A stretch of 42,242 nucleotides of DNA from an uncultured Alphaproteobacteria bacterium (GTDB taxonomy: Bacteria > Pseudomonadota > Alphaproteobacteria > Geminicoccales > Geminicoccaceae). The notes under the pieces are model-generated. The model did not search any database and was not told the origin of the DNA. It saw only the letters and a list, made by a program, of their open reading frames with translations. Position 1 is the first letter of the stretch. Every line of letters starts with the position of its first letter. Location: positions 1 through 42,242 of the forward strand of contig CALBAK010000023.1 in assembly GCA_937926445.1 (NCBI GenBank), given 5' to 3'. Shown here one piece after another: positions 1 to 8,638 of this stretch. The translations under genes were made by a program, and so were the position numbers.

Positions 1-229
1 GGAGTGCGAGGCCGGTGCAGACGATCGCGACCTCGAGCGAGCGCAGGAAGGCGTCGCGCAGTTCGGCCGCCTCGAGGACGCGGCCGTACCAGCGCAGGCT
101 CAGGCCCTCGGGCGGGAACTGGACGATCTCGCCGGCGGTCAAGGAAGCGCCGGCGACGACGATCGAGGGGGCCGCGAGCAGCAGGAGGAGCGCTGCGGCG
201 ACGACCGTGTGCAGGCCGAGCCCCCTCAC
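1..229 (-). CDS. ABC transporter inner-membrane permease, PotC-like (partial, C terminus outside window)
   Basis: Only the first 76 or so codons are inside the window. A GTG start at 227-229 overlaps the stop of the upstream permease gene (GTGA), so the two are translationally coupled. The visible product begins with a hydrophobic signal-anchor helix followed by a periplasmic stretch ending in a GLSLRWYGRVLEA-type segment. That segment is the usual N-terminal loop of PotC/YdcV-class permeases ('LSLRWY' before the next helix). As the last gene of an ATPase, binding protein, permease, permease series, it should form the membrane channel as a heterodimer with the preceding permease. The EAA loop cannot be seen because the gene leaves the window. 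Confidence 0.8.
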   Translation of the reverse strand, partial: MRGLGLHTVVAAALLLLLAAPSIVVAGASLTAGEIVQFPPEGLSLRWYGRVLEAAELRDAFLRSLEVAIVCTGLAL

Positions 230-1197
230 CGGGCCCCCCGCACACCGAGGGCACCCGGGCCGGCCAGGGCCAGGAGCAGCCCGGCCACGGTCGTCCCGAG
301 AAAGGTCAAGACGAGGGCGATCGCCGAGCCGAGGCCGGCATTCGAGGTTCGAAAGAACTGGTCGTGGACCAGGTTCGCGAGGAAGTCGTTGGTACCACCT
401 CCCAGGATCGCCGGCATGGCGAAGTCGGTGAGCGTCAAGGTCGCGACCACGAGGGCGGCGGCAACGAGGCCGGGTCGGGCCATGGGCAGGACGATGCGGA
501 GGAGCGCTCGGACGGGCGAGGCCCCGCAGCTCGCGGCCGCCCGCTCGATCTCTTCGGGGATCGCGGCGAGTGCGGGTGCCAGCATCAGAACCGCGAAAGG
601 CAGCATGTACTGGACGAGGCCGAAGAGCACGGTCTCGTAGGCGAAGAGCAGGCGATAGGGGCCGAGGCCCAAAAGCCCGAGGACCTGGTTCACGAGCCCC
701 TGCTGGCCCAGGATGACGAGCCAGCCATAGGCGCGCACGACCTGGCCCACGAAGAAGGGCAGGAAGAGCCCCACGAGGAGGAGACGGCGCAGCCGCGCGC
801 TCGAGGTGCGGGTGAGCGCCCGGGCGTAGGGGAAAGCGAGGACGAGGCAGAGGAGCGTCACGAGCAGCGTCGCGCCGAGGCTCCGCCAGAGCGTCGCGTG
901 GAAGGCACCCCAGCCCCACAGGCGGACATAATTGGCGAGCGAATGCTGCTCCGAGAGCCGGTAGGTACGGAAGTCCATGACCCTGAGGCTGGCATCGCCC
1001 ATCACGAGAAGGCCGAAGACCAGGAGCCCCACGACCAGGAGTGCAGGCAGGAGGAGGAGCCACCGGATCGCGCCCTCGGCACGGGCGGGCCAGCGTGCCG
1101 CAACCGCCTCGAGGGCGTCGAGGATCCGCCAGGAGAGTCGATAGGGGGCGGGGGAAGGGCCGGCCCCGAGGCCGGACCGGCCCGGAGAGAGCGCCAA
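226..1197 (-). CDS. ABC transporter inner-membrane permease, PotB-like
   Basis: A 323-residue integral membrane protein with about six hydrophobic helices and the BPD_transp_1 layout. The first helix is near residues 45-65, a periplasmic loop follows, and the EAA-type loop is seen as AAASCGASPVRALLRIVLP. I chose a TTG start at 1195-1197: it lies 8 bases after the stop of the binding-protein gene, is preceded by a GAGGCGGG ribosome site, and the first ATG is already inside the first helix. The stop overlaps the start of the next permease (GTGA). By family it carries spermidine/putrescine-type or other small cationic or amine substrates; the exact substrate cannot be read from sequence. Confidence 0.88.
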   Translation of the reverse strand: MALSPGRSGLGAGPSPAPYRLSWRILDALEAVAARWPARAEGAIRWLLLLPALLVVGLLVFGLLVMGDASLRVMDFRTYRLSEQHSLANYVRLWGWGAFHATLWRSLGATLLVTLLCLVLAFPYARALTRTSSARLRRLLLVGLFLPFFVGQVVRAYGWLVILGQQGLVNQVLGLLGLGPYRLLFAYETVLFGLVQYMLPFAVLMLAPALAAIPEEIERAAASCGASPVRALLRIVLPMARPGLVAAALVVATLTLTDFAMPAILGGGTNDFLANLVHDQFFRTSNAGLGSAIALVLTFLGTTVAGLLLALAGPGALGVRGAR

Positions 1198-1205
1198 GAC
1201 CCGCC

Positions 1206-2300
1206 TCAGCTCTGCATGATCTCCTTGAAGCGGGCGAACCATTCGGCGGTGTGCTCGGCCTGGATCCTTGGCGGGATCAGGATCAGCCGCTCGAAGTCCT
1301 TCTCCGTGGTGGGGTAGGAGGGGTCGCCCACGAGATCGGCCGGGGGCCTCAGACCGGGCGCCACCCCCGGCAGGCCGAGCCCGTCGAGCCAGACCTGCTG
1401 GGCCTCGGTCGAGAGCGCGAAGTCGATGTAGCGCTTGGCCCAGTAGAGTTCGTTGGCGGTCAGGCCCTTGGGGATCCACATGCCGTCGGTGTCGACTTTC
1501 GCGCCCTCTTTCGGCACCGTCCAGGCGACGTTCACGCCCTTCGCCTTGGCTTCGCGGGCATTCGAGGAGATCGTGCAGGCGACGTCGATCTCCCCCTTCT
1601 GGAACCAGTTCGTGAAGTCCGGGTCCTCGCCCAGAAGCGGCTTCTGTTCCTTGAGCTTGCGGATGAACGCCCAGCAGGGCTCCATGTTGCCCGGGATGTC
1701 GGAGACCTTGCCTCCACCCATCACCTGCGCCACGGGGTGGAATCCGATCCCGTCGTTGTAGAGGGCGATCCGTCCCTTGAAGCGCGGCTCCAGAAGCACG
1801 CTCCAGGAGGTGGGAGCGCCGCCCGGGAAGACCTCGGGTCGATAGGCCAGCACGTAGACGTAGGAATAGAGGTTGACGATCGGCACCCCTTCGAGGCCGA
1901 TCGGCTTGGCGAGCGGCAGCACTTTGGCGAGGTTCGGCAGGTCGGCCAGGCTTTCGCACACGCCGCGGAGCGCGGAAGAGGTGGCGTTCGCGGTCGTGTC
2001 CCAGTTGACGTGGATCGGCGGGGTCCGGCCCTGCTGCACGGCGGCCCAGATCCTGGGTTTGATCTCGTTGTCCTCGGTGAGGTCGTGGCGGATCCTGATG
2101 CCGGTCTTGGCGGTGAAGGGGTCGGACACGCCCTTTTTGAGGCTGTCGACCCACACCCCACCCCAGGCGCGGACGATGAGTTCGGCCGGCTTGGCGGGCT
2201 CCTGGGCGCGCAGCACAGCCGGCACGGCGAAGCCGGCGGCGAGCGCCGTGGCGCTGCCGAGCAGCCGGCGCCGGCTCGTGAAGAAGCTCGGATCGTTCAT
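1206..2300 (-). CDS. Periplasmic substrate-binding protein of a PotD-type ABC importer, Tat-type signal
   Basis: A 364-residue extracellular solute-binding protein (SBP_bac_8/PotD class). The N terminus carries a twin-arginine-like signal, SRRRLLG at residues 9-15, followed by an Ala-rich hydrophobic stretch and a likely cleavage site near residue 32. It is therefore probably exported folded. The mature part has the features of this class: an early VRAWGGVWVDSLK segment, a central TSWSVLLEPRFKGRIAL segment and a C-terminal ALSTEAQQVWL segment. The ATG start overlaps the stop of the ATPase gene (ATGA). It delivers ligand to the two downstream permeases. Neighbouring glutamine-synthetase-like and SDR genes suggest an amine or amino compound, but the ligand is inferred only from context. 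Confidence 0.9.
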   Translation of the reverse strand: MNDPSFFTSRRRLLGSATALAAGFAVPAVLRAQEPAKPAELIVRAWGGVWVDSLKKGVSDPFTAKTGIRIRHDLTEDNEIKPRIWAAVQQGRTPPIHVNWDTTANATSSALRGVCESLADLPNLAKVLPLAKPIGLEGVPIVNLYSYVYVLAYRPEVFPGGAPTSWSVLLEPRFKGRIALYNDGIGFHPVAQVMGGGKVSDIPGNMEPCWAFIRKLKEQKPLLGEDPDFTNWFQKGEIDVACTISSNAREAKAKGVNVAWTVPKEGAKVDTDGMWIPKGLTANELYWAKRYIDFALSTEAQQVWLDGLGLPGVAPGLRPPADLVGDPSYPTTEKDFERLILIPPRIQAEHTAEWFARFKEIMQS

Positions 2301-3451
2301 GGATCGCTCCCTGGCTCGAGGCTCGCGTCGAACAGAAGGAGGTCGTCGGGGCTCCAGGCGACGGTCACCTGGGTCCCCGGCCGATAGCGGGCGTGGCCGC
2401 CCGGGTCGAGGTCGACCGCCCGCAGCCGGACCTCGCCGAGCTCGGGCACGATCAGCTCGTAGAGCACCCGATCCCCCTCGAACACGGTGTCGGTGACCCG
2501 GCAAGCAAAGCCCGTGCCGGGAGCCGGCGAGCCGCTGGCCGCGAAGATGCGCACCCGCTCGGCACGCAACGCCGCCACCGCCGGCCGGCCGGGCCGTGGC
2601 GCAGTCGCGGGATTGGGTGCACGGCCGGGCAGGCGGCGATCGCCGATCCGGATCGCGGGCCCGGCCTCGGCCAGCCCGCGCAGCATCGTGCCCACACCCA
2701 AAAAGCGGGCGACGAAGGGGTGCGCGGGATCGCGCCAGACGGTCTCGGGCTCCCCCTCCTGCAGGATTCGGCCGCCCTGCATCACGATCACCCGATCGGA
2801 GAGGACGAGGGCCTCGCGCTGGTCGTGGGTGACGTTGATCGTGGTGACCCCGAGCTCGCGCTGGATCCGGCGGAACTCGAGTTGCATCTCTTCCTTGAGG
2901 CGGACGTCGAGCGAGGCCAGAGGCTCGTCGAGCAGGAGGAGCCCGGGCTCGAAGACCAGGGCGCGCGCGATCGCGACGCGCTGCTGCTGGCCGCCCGAGA
3001 GCTCGTGCGGCCGGCGGTGGCCGAGCCCCCGGAGGCGGACGAGCTCGAGAAAGCGCTCGACCCGGGCCGGGATCTCGCGCGGGTCGAAACGGCGCATCTC
3101 GAGCGGGAAGGCGATGTTGCCCGCAGCCGTCATGTGCGGGAAAAGGGCGAGCCGCTGGAACACCATCCCGATCGGCCGGCGGTGCGGCGGGACGGTGTCG
3201 ACCTCGGCGCCGAACAGCCGGACATGCCCGCGGTCGGGCCGCTCGAAGCCCGCGACGAGCTTCAAGAGCGTGGACTTGCCGGAGCCCGAAGGGCCGAGCA
3301 CGGTCAGGAATTGGCCGCGCTCGAGGCGGAAGGAAGCATCTTCGAGTGCCCACACCGTGCCGTAACGGCGGCCGAGACCCAGGGCTTCGACGGCCGGGAC
3401 CGCCTCCGCGTGCGCTCGCGTCCTCGGAACCGCTTCGGCGGTCGAGGTCAC
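2297..3451 (-). CDS. ABC importer ATPase, PotA-like
   Basis: A 384-residue ATPase that powers the adjacent importer at the cytoplasmic face. Walker A is GPSGSGKS (residues 53-60), the signature is LSGGQQQR (151-158), Walker B is LLLLDEP (171-177), and an NVTHDQ switch histidine follows. A C-terminal extension of about 130 residues matches the TOBE regulatory domain typical of PotA. The GTG start at 3449-3451 has a strong GGAGGGCGG ribosome site and lies 11 bases after the SDR stop; the end overlaps the binding-protein start. Roughly 20 residues precede the ABC core, so the true start could be slightly downstream, but the ribosome site supports the one given. Confidence 0.92.
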   Translation of the reverse strand: MTSTAEAVPRTRAHAEAVPAVEALGLGRRYGTVWALEDASFRLERGQFLTVLGPSGSGKSTLLKLVAGFERPDRGHVRLFGAEVDTVPPHRRPIGMVFQRLALFPHMTAAGNIAFPLEMRRFDPREIPARVERFLELVRLRGLGHRRPHELSGGQQQRVAIARALVFEPGLLLLDEPLASLDVRLKEEMQLEFRRIQRELGVTTINVTHDQREALVLSDRVIVMQGGRILQEGEPETVWRDPAHPFVARFLGVGTMLRGLAEAGPAIRIGDRRLPGRAPNPATAPRPGRPAVAALRAERVRIFAASGSPAPGTGFACRVTDTVFEGDRVLYELIVPELGEVRLRAVDLDPGGHARYRPGTQVTVAWSPDDLLLFDASLEPGSDP

Positions 3452-3462
3452 CCGCCCTCCCC

Positions 3463-4236
3463 TCAGATCGCGGCGAGATAGCCGCCGTCCACGGCCAGGC
3501 ATTGGCCGGTTACGTAGGCGGCGGCGTCGCTCGCGAGGAAGATGCACGCGCCCACGAGATCGTCCAGAGCACCGAAGCGGCCCATCGGGATCTTGGCACG
3601 CATGCGCTCCTGCCAGGCGGGATCGGCGTAGAAGGGCTCGGTCATGGCAGTGCGGAAATAGCCCGGGGCGATCGCGTTGACCCGGATCCGCCGCGGCGCC
3701 CACTCGGTCGAGAGGGCGCGAACCAGGCCCAGAAGGCCGCTCTTGGAAGCACCGTACGGCGCTGCGGTCGGCACGCCGACATAGGAGGTCAAAGACGCGA
3801 TCGCGACGATCGCACCGGGCCGGCCGGCCGCCAGCCAGTGCCGTGCGGCGGCCTGCATGGCGAAGAAGGCACCCTCGAGATTGACCCGGTGGATCTTCTC
3901 CCAGAGCGCTGGGTCGACCTCGGTCGATGGGCGGACCTCCTCGATCCCGGCATTGACGACCAGAATGTCGAGCGGGCCGAATGTCCCCTCGATCCGCTCG
4001 ATCACGGACCCGGCGGCCGCGACCTCGGCCGCGTCGTGGGCGATCGCCAGCGCCCGGCGCCCCAGGGCCTCGATCGCCCGGACGGTGTCGGAAAGCGCCG
4101 GCTCGCTCCGGGCGGTGACCGCAACGTCCGCGCCGGCCTCGGCGAGGCCGCGGGCGAGCCGGGCGCCGATCCCGCGGCTCGCGCCCGTGACGAGCGCCAC
4201 CCGGCCGGAGAGATCGAAGAGTTCGAGCGCGCTCAC
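3463..4236 (-). CDS. SDR-family NAD(P)-dependent dehydrogenase
   Basis: A 257-residue classical short-chain dehydrogenase. The nucleotide-binding motif TGASRGIG is at residues 17-24, a VNAG motif at 94-97, and the catalytic triad is Ser148, Tyr161 and Lys165 (YGASK). The C-terminal 'ITGQ'-type motif appears as YVTGQCLAVDGGY. The GTG start has an upstream GAGGAGG site. The gene sits between the glutamine-synthetase-like ligase and the ABC importer in one operon, so it probably oxidises or reduces an intermediate derived from the imported compound. Family members include gluconate 5-dehydrogenase and 3-oxoacyl-ACP reductase-like enzymes; the substrate is not determined by the sequence. Confidence 0.9.
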   Translation of the reverse strand: MSALELFDLSGRVALVTGASRGIGARLARGLAEAGADVAVTARSEPALSDTVRAIEALGRRALAIAHDAAEVAAAGSVIERIEGTFGPLDILVVNAGIEEVRPSTEVDPALWEKIHRVNLEGAFFAMQAAARHWLAAGRPGAIVAIASLTSYVGVPTAAPYGASKSGLLGLVRALSTEWAPRRIRVNAIAPGYFRTAMTEPFYADPAWQERMRAKIPMGRFGALDDLVGACIFLASDAAAYVTGQCLAVDGGYLAAI

Positions 4237-4362
4237 GGCACCTCCTCGGGTCCGAGCTCGAAGCCGGTGGCCGCCCGCAGCGGCGAGCCGAGCCGGCGGG
4301 TCCGGCCGGCGCGGCTCTCGCCGGCCGTCCTCGCCCCCACGGGCGGTTCGGCTCCGTTCCCC

Positions 4363-5733
4363 TCACCCCCGCTCGAAATAGCGCAAGAGCTCCCAATCGG
4401 TGACGGCGCGCTCGAAGCAGCCGAGCTCCCAGCGCGCGGCGTGGAGATAGTGCTCGATCACCTCCTCGCCCATCGCCTCGCGCAACACGCGCGAGCCCTC
4501 GAGGCGGGCGATCGCCGCGCCGAGCGTGCGCGGCACGGAAGGCACGGCCGCGTCCTTGTAAGCGTCGCCCGAATAGGCGGGCGGCGGCTCGAGGCCGGCT
4601 TCGATGCCGTGGAGTGCGCCCGCGATCAGGGCGGCGTAGGCGAGATAGGGGTTCACGTCCGCGCCGGGGATCCGGCACTCGATCCTGGTCGAGGCACCGT
4701 GGCCCAGGATGCGGAAGCCGGCGGTGCGGTTGTCGCGGCTCCAGACGATCCGGGTGGGAGCGAAGGAGCCCGCCTGGAAGCGCTTGTAGCTGTTGACGTT
4801 GGGGGCGAGGAAGAGCGTCGCCTCCGCCGCCGTGGCGAGCATGCCGGCGAGGGAGCGGCGGAAGAGGGTCGACACGCCCTCGGGGTCCTCGCGATCGAGG
4901 AAGGCCGGCCGATCGCCGTCCGCCGTCCAGAGCGAGAGATGGATGTGACAGGAGGAGCCCGCGAGATCGGGCCGCCACTTGGCCATGAAGGTGACGGAGC
5001 GGCCCTGCAGGAAGGCGACCTCCTTGACGGCGTTCTTCAGGATCACGTGGCGGTCGGCCATCTCGAGGGCTTCGGCGTAGAGGACGTTGAGCTCCTCCTG
5101 CCCCGGGCCCCACTCGCCCTTGCTCTCCTGGACCGGGATCCCCGCGCCTTCGAGGCCGTTCCTGAGCGCCCGCATGAGCGGCTCGCGCTTGGTCGTCTCG
5201 AGGATGTGATAGTCTTCGATGTACCATCCGCCCGTCTTCAGGTCCTGGTACCGGCGGTCACGGGCCGTCCGGAAGTCCTCGTCGAAGACGTAGAACTCGA
5301 GCTCGGAGGCCATCTTGGCGACGAGACCGTGGGCGCGCAGCCGCTCGAGCTGGCGCTTGAGGATCGAGCGCGGGGCGTGCGGCAACCGACGGCCGTGATG
5401 GTCGACCACGTCGCCGAGCACGAGAGCGGTTCCCGGCAACCAGGGCGTGCGCCTGAGGGTCGCGAGATCGGGCTTGACGACGAAGTCGCCGTAGCCCCTG
5501 TCCCAGGAGGCGGCCGCGAAGCCCGGGACCGGCTCCATCTCCATGTCGACCGTGAGAAGGTAGTCGCAAGCGTGCCACTCCTCCCGCCCGACCTCGAGGA
5601 AGTGGCGAGCGGTCATCCGCTTGCCCACGAGCCGTCCCTGCATGTCGGTGAAGGCGCAGACCACCGTGTCGATCGTGCCCTCGCGCGCTTCCCGGGCGAG
5701 ATCCTCGATCGACAGCCGCCCGCCGCTCGCCAT
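4363..5733 (-). CDS. Glutamine synthetase family ligase (PuuA/GlnT-like gamma-glutamyl-amine ligase)
   Basis: A 456-residue protein with the N-terminal beta-grasp (TVVCAFTDMQGRLVGKRM, residues about 22-40) and the C-terminal catalytic domain of glutamine synthetases. Metal and ATP site motifs visible include a SCHIHLSLW segment, NVNSYKRFQAGSFAPTRI and the terminal IECRIPGADVNPYLAYAA. The short class with an 'MQGR' N terminus is common in PuuA-like and other gamma-glutamyl ligases rather than in nitrogen-assimilating GlnA. It heads an operon with an SDR and an amine-type importer. I infer that it gamma-glutamylates the imported amine as the first catabolic step. A 126-base gap separates it from the SDR gene, and I see no gene in that gap. 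Confidence 0.9.
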   Translation of the reverse strand: MASGGRLSIEDLAREAREGTIDTVVCAFTDMQGRLVGKRMTARHFLEVGREEWHACDYLLTVDMEMEPVPGFAAASWDRGYGDFVVKPDLATLRRTPWLPGTALVLGDVVDHHGRRLPHAPRSILKRQLERLRAHGLVAKMASELEFYVFDEDFRTARDRRYQDLKTGGWYIEDYHILETTKREPLMRALRNGLEGAGIPVQESKGEWGPGQEELNVLYAEALEMADRHVILKNAVKEVAFLQGRSVTFMAKWRPDLAGSSCHIHLSLWTADGDRPAFLDREDPEGVSTLFRRSLAGMLATAAEATLFLAPNVNSYKRFQAGSFAPTRIVWSRDNRTAGFRILGHGASTRIECRIPGADVNPYLAYAALIAGALHGIEAGLEPPPAYSGDAYKDAAVPSVPRTLGAAIARLEGSRVLREAMGEEVIEHYLHAARWELGCFERAVTDWELLRYFERG

Positions 5734-5828
5734 CCGCTCCTCCTTTTTCGGCCCACCGTCGGGGCGCGACGGAGCATGCCGCCGCGCCGCGCCTCGGCCA
5801 AGACCGGACCCGATCCGGAGGCGGGCCG

Positions 5829-6623
5829 GTGAGCTGGGTCCTGGGCAAGCTCCTCTTCGTCGTGCTGAGGCCGAGCAACTTCCTCCTCTTGCTCGCGATC
5901 ACGGGCCTCGTCCTGGCCCGCTGGCGACCGCGCCCGGGCCGCCGGCTCACCGGCCTCGCCGTGACCGCGATCGCCCTGGTCACGCTCCTGCCGGTCGGGC
6001 TCTGGCTCACCCGACCCCTCGAAAACCGCTTTCCCCGGCCCACCGCCATGCCCGAGCGCGTCACCGGCGTCGTGGTGCTGGGCGGCGGCGTCCAACTCGA
6101 CCAGTTCGCGGGCAACGGCCGGCCCGACTTCGACGACGCCGGCGACCGCTATCTGGCGCTCCTCGAGCTCGCCCGTCGCTATCCCGAGGCCAAAATCCTC
6201 TTCACGGGCGGCATCGGTCGGATCGAGGGCGCACCGGTCGCGGAGGCCGATGCGATCGAGGCACTCTGGGCCCGCCACGGCCTGCCGCCCGAGCGGCTCC
6301 TGCTCGATCGCGTGGCCCGCAACACGATCGAGAACGCGATCAACGCCAAGGCGATGGCCGCACCGAAGCCGGGCGAGACCTGGCTGCTCGTGACCTCGGC
6401 CAAGCACATGCCGCGCGCGATCGGCTGCTTCCGCACGCAGGGATTCGAAGTCGTACCCTTCCCGGTCGACTACCGTACCGGCGCGAGCACCGGCCTGCTC
6501 GACGATCTCAGGGTCGCGAAGCGGCTCTACGAACTCGACGAGGCGATGTACGAATGGTTCGGACTTCTCTACTATCGATTGCTCGGGCACACGAACGAAC
6601 TGTTCCCGGGACCCGCCGCATGA
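5829..6623 (+). CDS. DUF218/YdcF-family membrane protein, ElyC-like
   Basis: A 264-residue protein with two N-terminal membrane helices (about residues 5-27 and 40-60) followed by a DUF218 domain. Motifs of the family are present: VVVLGGGVQLD at the domain start, a FTGGIGR strand-loop, a TIENAINAK helix and LLVTSAKHMPRAI. ElyC and SanA relatives act in envelope integrity and undecaprenyl-phosphate or peptidoglycan metabolism. The GTG start at 5829 is the first usable one, and the end overlaps mepA as ATGA. Coupling to a murein endopeptidase supports an envelope role. Its own activity is not established from the sequence. Confidence 0.88.
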   Translation: MSWVLGKLLFVVLRPSNFLLLLAITGLVLARWRPRPGRRLTGLAVTAIALVTLLPVGLWLTRPLENRFPRPTAMPERVTGVVVLGGGVQLDQFAGNGRPDFDDAGDRYLALLELARRYPEAKILFTGGIGRIEGAPVAEADAIEALWARHGLPPERLLLDRVARNTIENAINAKAMAAPKPGETWLLVTSAKHMPRAIGCFRTQGFEVVPFPVDYRTGASTGLLDDLRVAKRLYELDEAMYEWFGLLYYRLLGHTNELFPGPAA

Positions 6624-7492
6624 GCCGCTCGCGCCGCGCCGTCCCGGCCGTTCTCGCGGCCGCTCTCTTCGCGGCGTCCGCCGCGGCCGAGGAAGCCACC
6701 CCGGCGAAGGCGCTGTTCGGCGCGGCCGCGACACCGGCGCCGCCGCTGCCGGGGGCGGCCCGCGTGGTCGGCAGTCACGCCCGAGGCTGTCTCGCCGGGG
6801 GCGTGGCGCTGCCCGTGGACGGTCCCGGCTGGCAGGCGATGCGGCTCTCGCGCAACCGCACCTTCGGCCATCCGCGCCTGGTCGCGCTGATCGAGCGGCT
6901 CGCTCGAGAAGCCCGCGCGGACGGCTGGCCCGGCCTGCTCGTGGGCGATCTCGCCCAGCCGCGCGGCGGGCCGATGCTCACCGGCCACGCCTCGCACCAA
7001 GTGGGCCTCGACGTCGACATCTGGCTCACGCCGATGCCCGACCGCCGGCTCGACGAGGAGGAGCGGGAGACCCTTCCCGCGATCTCGATGCTGCGCGAGG
7101 GCAGCCGCACGGTCGATCCGGCCCGCTTCGGCCAGGCGCATGTCGCGCTGATCCGCCGCGCCGCGTCCTACCCCGAGGTGGCGCGTATCTTCGTCCATCC
7201 CGGGATCAAGCAGGCACTCTGCGAGCGGGCCGGGGCGGAGCGGGGCTGGCTCGCCAAGGTCCGCCCCTGGTGGGGGCACGACAGCCATTTCCACATCCGC
7301 CTCGGCTGTCCCGAGAGCGAACCCCTGTGCCGCGACCAGGATCCGCCGCCCGAGGGCGACGGCTGCGGGGCGGAGCTCGCCTGGTGGCTGTCGGACGAGC
7401 CCTGGCGACCGAAGCCGCCCGGGCCGCCGCCCAAGCCGCTTCTGCTCGCCGATCTGCCGGCCGAGTGTCGAACGGTGCTCGAGGCCCGCTGA
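6620..7492 (+). CDS. mepA: Penicillin-insensitive murein endopeptidase MepA
   Basis: A 290-residue periplasmic LAS-type zinc metallopeptidase that cleaves D-Ala to meso-diaminopimelate cross-links in peptidoglycan. A signal peptide occupies about residues 1-23. The zinc motif GHASHQVGLDVDIW gives His126 and Asp133 as ligands, and the C-terminal GHDSHFHIRL supplies the remaining His residues. Several Cys (CLAGG, CER, GCPES, LCRD, GCG, ECR) fit the disulphides known in the family. The ATG start overlaps the stop of the upstream DUF218 gene. The C terminus is Pro-rich, including a PPGPPPKP segment. Confidence 0.95.
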   Translation: MSRSRRAVPAVLAAALFAASAAAEEATPAKALFGAAATPAPPLPGAARVVGSHARGCLAGGVALPVDGPGWQAMRLSRNRTFGHPRLVALIERLAREARADGWPGLLVGDLAQPRGGPMLTGHASHQVGLDVDIWLTPMPDRRLDEEERETLPAISMLREGSRTVDPARFGQAHVALIRRAASYPEVARIFVHPGIKQALCERAGAERGWLAKVRPWWGHDSHFHIRLGCPESEPLCRDQDPPPEGDGCGAELAWWLSDEPWRPKPPGPPPKPLLLADLPAECRTVLEAR

Positions 7493-7511
7493 GCTCGATT
7501 CGCGACCCGGC

Positions 7512-7700
7512 TCAGCGCTGCTCGATGGGACCGCGCGGCGGTTCCGTGGCCTCGTGGATAAGCACGAAGATGTTGACCACGCCGAACAGGAAGAGGAGGA
7601 AGCCTGCCAGATGGATCGCGCCGTCCTCGGCCCCGGAAGCCAGGAACAGGCCGAGGATCGCGAGGAATCCCATCACCACTCCGTAGATCGCCGCCGCCAT
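7512..7700 (-). CDS. Small two-helix membrane protein (62 aa), unknown function
   Basis: A short gene whose ATG at 7698-7700 has a strong GAGGAGGGGG ribosome site. The product has two hydrophobic helices, about residues 5-22 and 29-48, with a polar GAEDGA turn between them and a charged C-terminal tail ([14 protein letters not shown]). I do not recognise a named family. It lies 41 bases downstream of the DUF2189 gene on the same strand and so probably forms an operon with it, divergent from the cbb3 oxidase genes. This suggests a membrane role linked to respiration. It converges with mepA, 19 bases away. Confidence 0.8.
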   Translation of the reverse strand: MAAAIYGVVMGFLAILGLFLASGAEDGAIHLAGFLLFLFGVVNIFVLIHEATEPPRGPIEQR

Positions 7701-7741
7701 CGCCCCCTCCTCTCGCGCCGCGGACGCGCTTCGATCCGATC

Positions 7742-8530
7742 TCAGCCCGCCCGCTCGACCAGATCGCGATAGGCGTGCCAGGAAGCGAAGGCCAGGAGCG
7801 GCAGGACCACGACGAGGCCCAAGAAGAGGGTGACGAGCCCGGCGATCGTGAAGGCGACGATCAGCGCCGCCCAGAACAGGAGCGGGAAGAAATTGACCTG
7901 AACCGCCTCGAAGCTCTTGATGATCGCATCGATCACGTTGACCTCGGGCCGGTCGAGCAGGAGCGGGATCGAGATCACGCTCATCGAGAAGGCCACGAAC
8001 GCGAGGATCCCACCGGCCCCGGTGCCGATCACGAGGAAGGGCAAGGCTTCCGCCCGGAGGAACGTCTGGGCGAACAGGTTCTCGAACGACGGCGGGTTGC
8101 CGCCGAAATAGAGCATGAAGAGCATCGCCGCGAACCGCGCCCAGGCGAACATGAGGAGCAGGAGCGCTACGCCCGCGAGCGCGATCTGGCTCGTGTTCCG
8201 CCGGAACGCGGCGAGCGCTTCGAACAGCGTTGTCATCTGCCCGGCCTCGCGGCGACGGGCGGCCTCGTAGAGGCCGACGGTGAGGATCGGCCCGACGATC
8301 AAGAAGCCGCCCAGAAGCGGCAGGACGAGGTAGAGCATCCCCGCCCACCAGAGGCCGAACAGGACGAGATAGCCCGTCACCGCCGCCAACAAGCCGTAGA
8401 AGACCCCGAGCGCCGGGTTGGCCCGGAAGTCCTGCCAGCCCTCGGCCAGCCACCGCCAGGGCTGGTCGAGCTCGATCCGCCGGATCCGGATCGCCGGCGC
8501 GGGCGCGCCGGCCGTCGTCGCTTCGGCCAT
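7742..8530 (-). CDS. DUF2189 integral membrane protein
   Basis: A 262-residue membrane protein with about six hydrophobic segments. The N-terminal [20 protein letters not shown] segment and the following [10 protein letters not shown] are typical of DUF2189 proteins, and the C terminus ends in [11 protein letters not shown]-like sequence. The family has no assigned biochemical function, but as I recall its genes are often found beside cytochrome oxidase genes in alphaproteobacteria. Here it is divergent from ccoN across a 198-base intergenic region with an FNR-type box at its centre. That position would allow joint control by oxygen. The ATG start at 8528-8530 is the first in frame after that region. 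Confidence 0.85.
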   Translation of the reverse strand: MAEATTAGAPAPAIRIRRIELDQPWRWLAEGWQDFRANPALGVFYGLLAAVTGYLVLFGLWWAGMLYLVLPLLGGFLIVGPILTVGLYEAARRREAGQMTTLFEALAAFRRNTSQIALAGVALLLLMFAWARFAAMLFMLYFGGNPPSFENLFAQTFLRAEALPFLVIGTGAGGILAFVAFSMSVISIPLLLDRPEVNVIDAIIKSFEAVQVNFFPLLFWAALIVAFTIAGLVTLFLGLVVVLPLLAFASWHAYRDLVERAG

Positions 8531-8624
8531 GGGCTCTCTCCCCCCTGCTCGCGGACGAGCTTAGCGCGGACGTCGCGTCCCGCCCAGCGCGTAGCGCTCC
8601 TAGCGCGAAAGGTCGCAGGGGATT

Positions 8625-8638
8625 TTGATGCAGATCAA
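8625..8638. promoter_or_regulatory. FNR/Anr-type operator, TTGATGCAGATCAA
   Basis: The sequence is a perfect match to the FNR-family consensus TTGAT-N4-ATCAA. It lies 90 bases before the ccoN start and 94 bases before the divergent DUF2189 start. If bound at the usual -41.5 position, transcription toward ccoN would begin near 8673, leaving a leader of about 55 bases. Control of ccoNOQP by FnrL, Anr or FixK is well established in alphaproteobacteria. Because the site is symmetric and central, it could serve both directions. Confidence 0.85.

Noticed and set aside
1599-1611. CTGGAACCAGTTC, similar to the candidate operator.
   Set aside because: It is inside the coding region of the binding protein (encoding an NWFQK stretch), has a different spacer and lacks the third half-site. 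It shows that half-sites occur by chance.
3346-5832. A long plus-strand open frame across the ATPase, SDR and ligase genes.
   Set aside because: It runs antisense to three well-supported genes, has no family similarity I can see, and is low-complexity Arg/Gly/Pro-rich.
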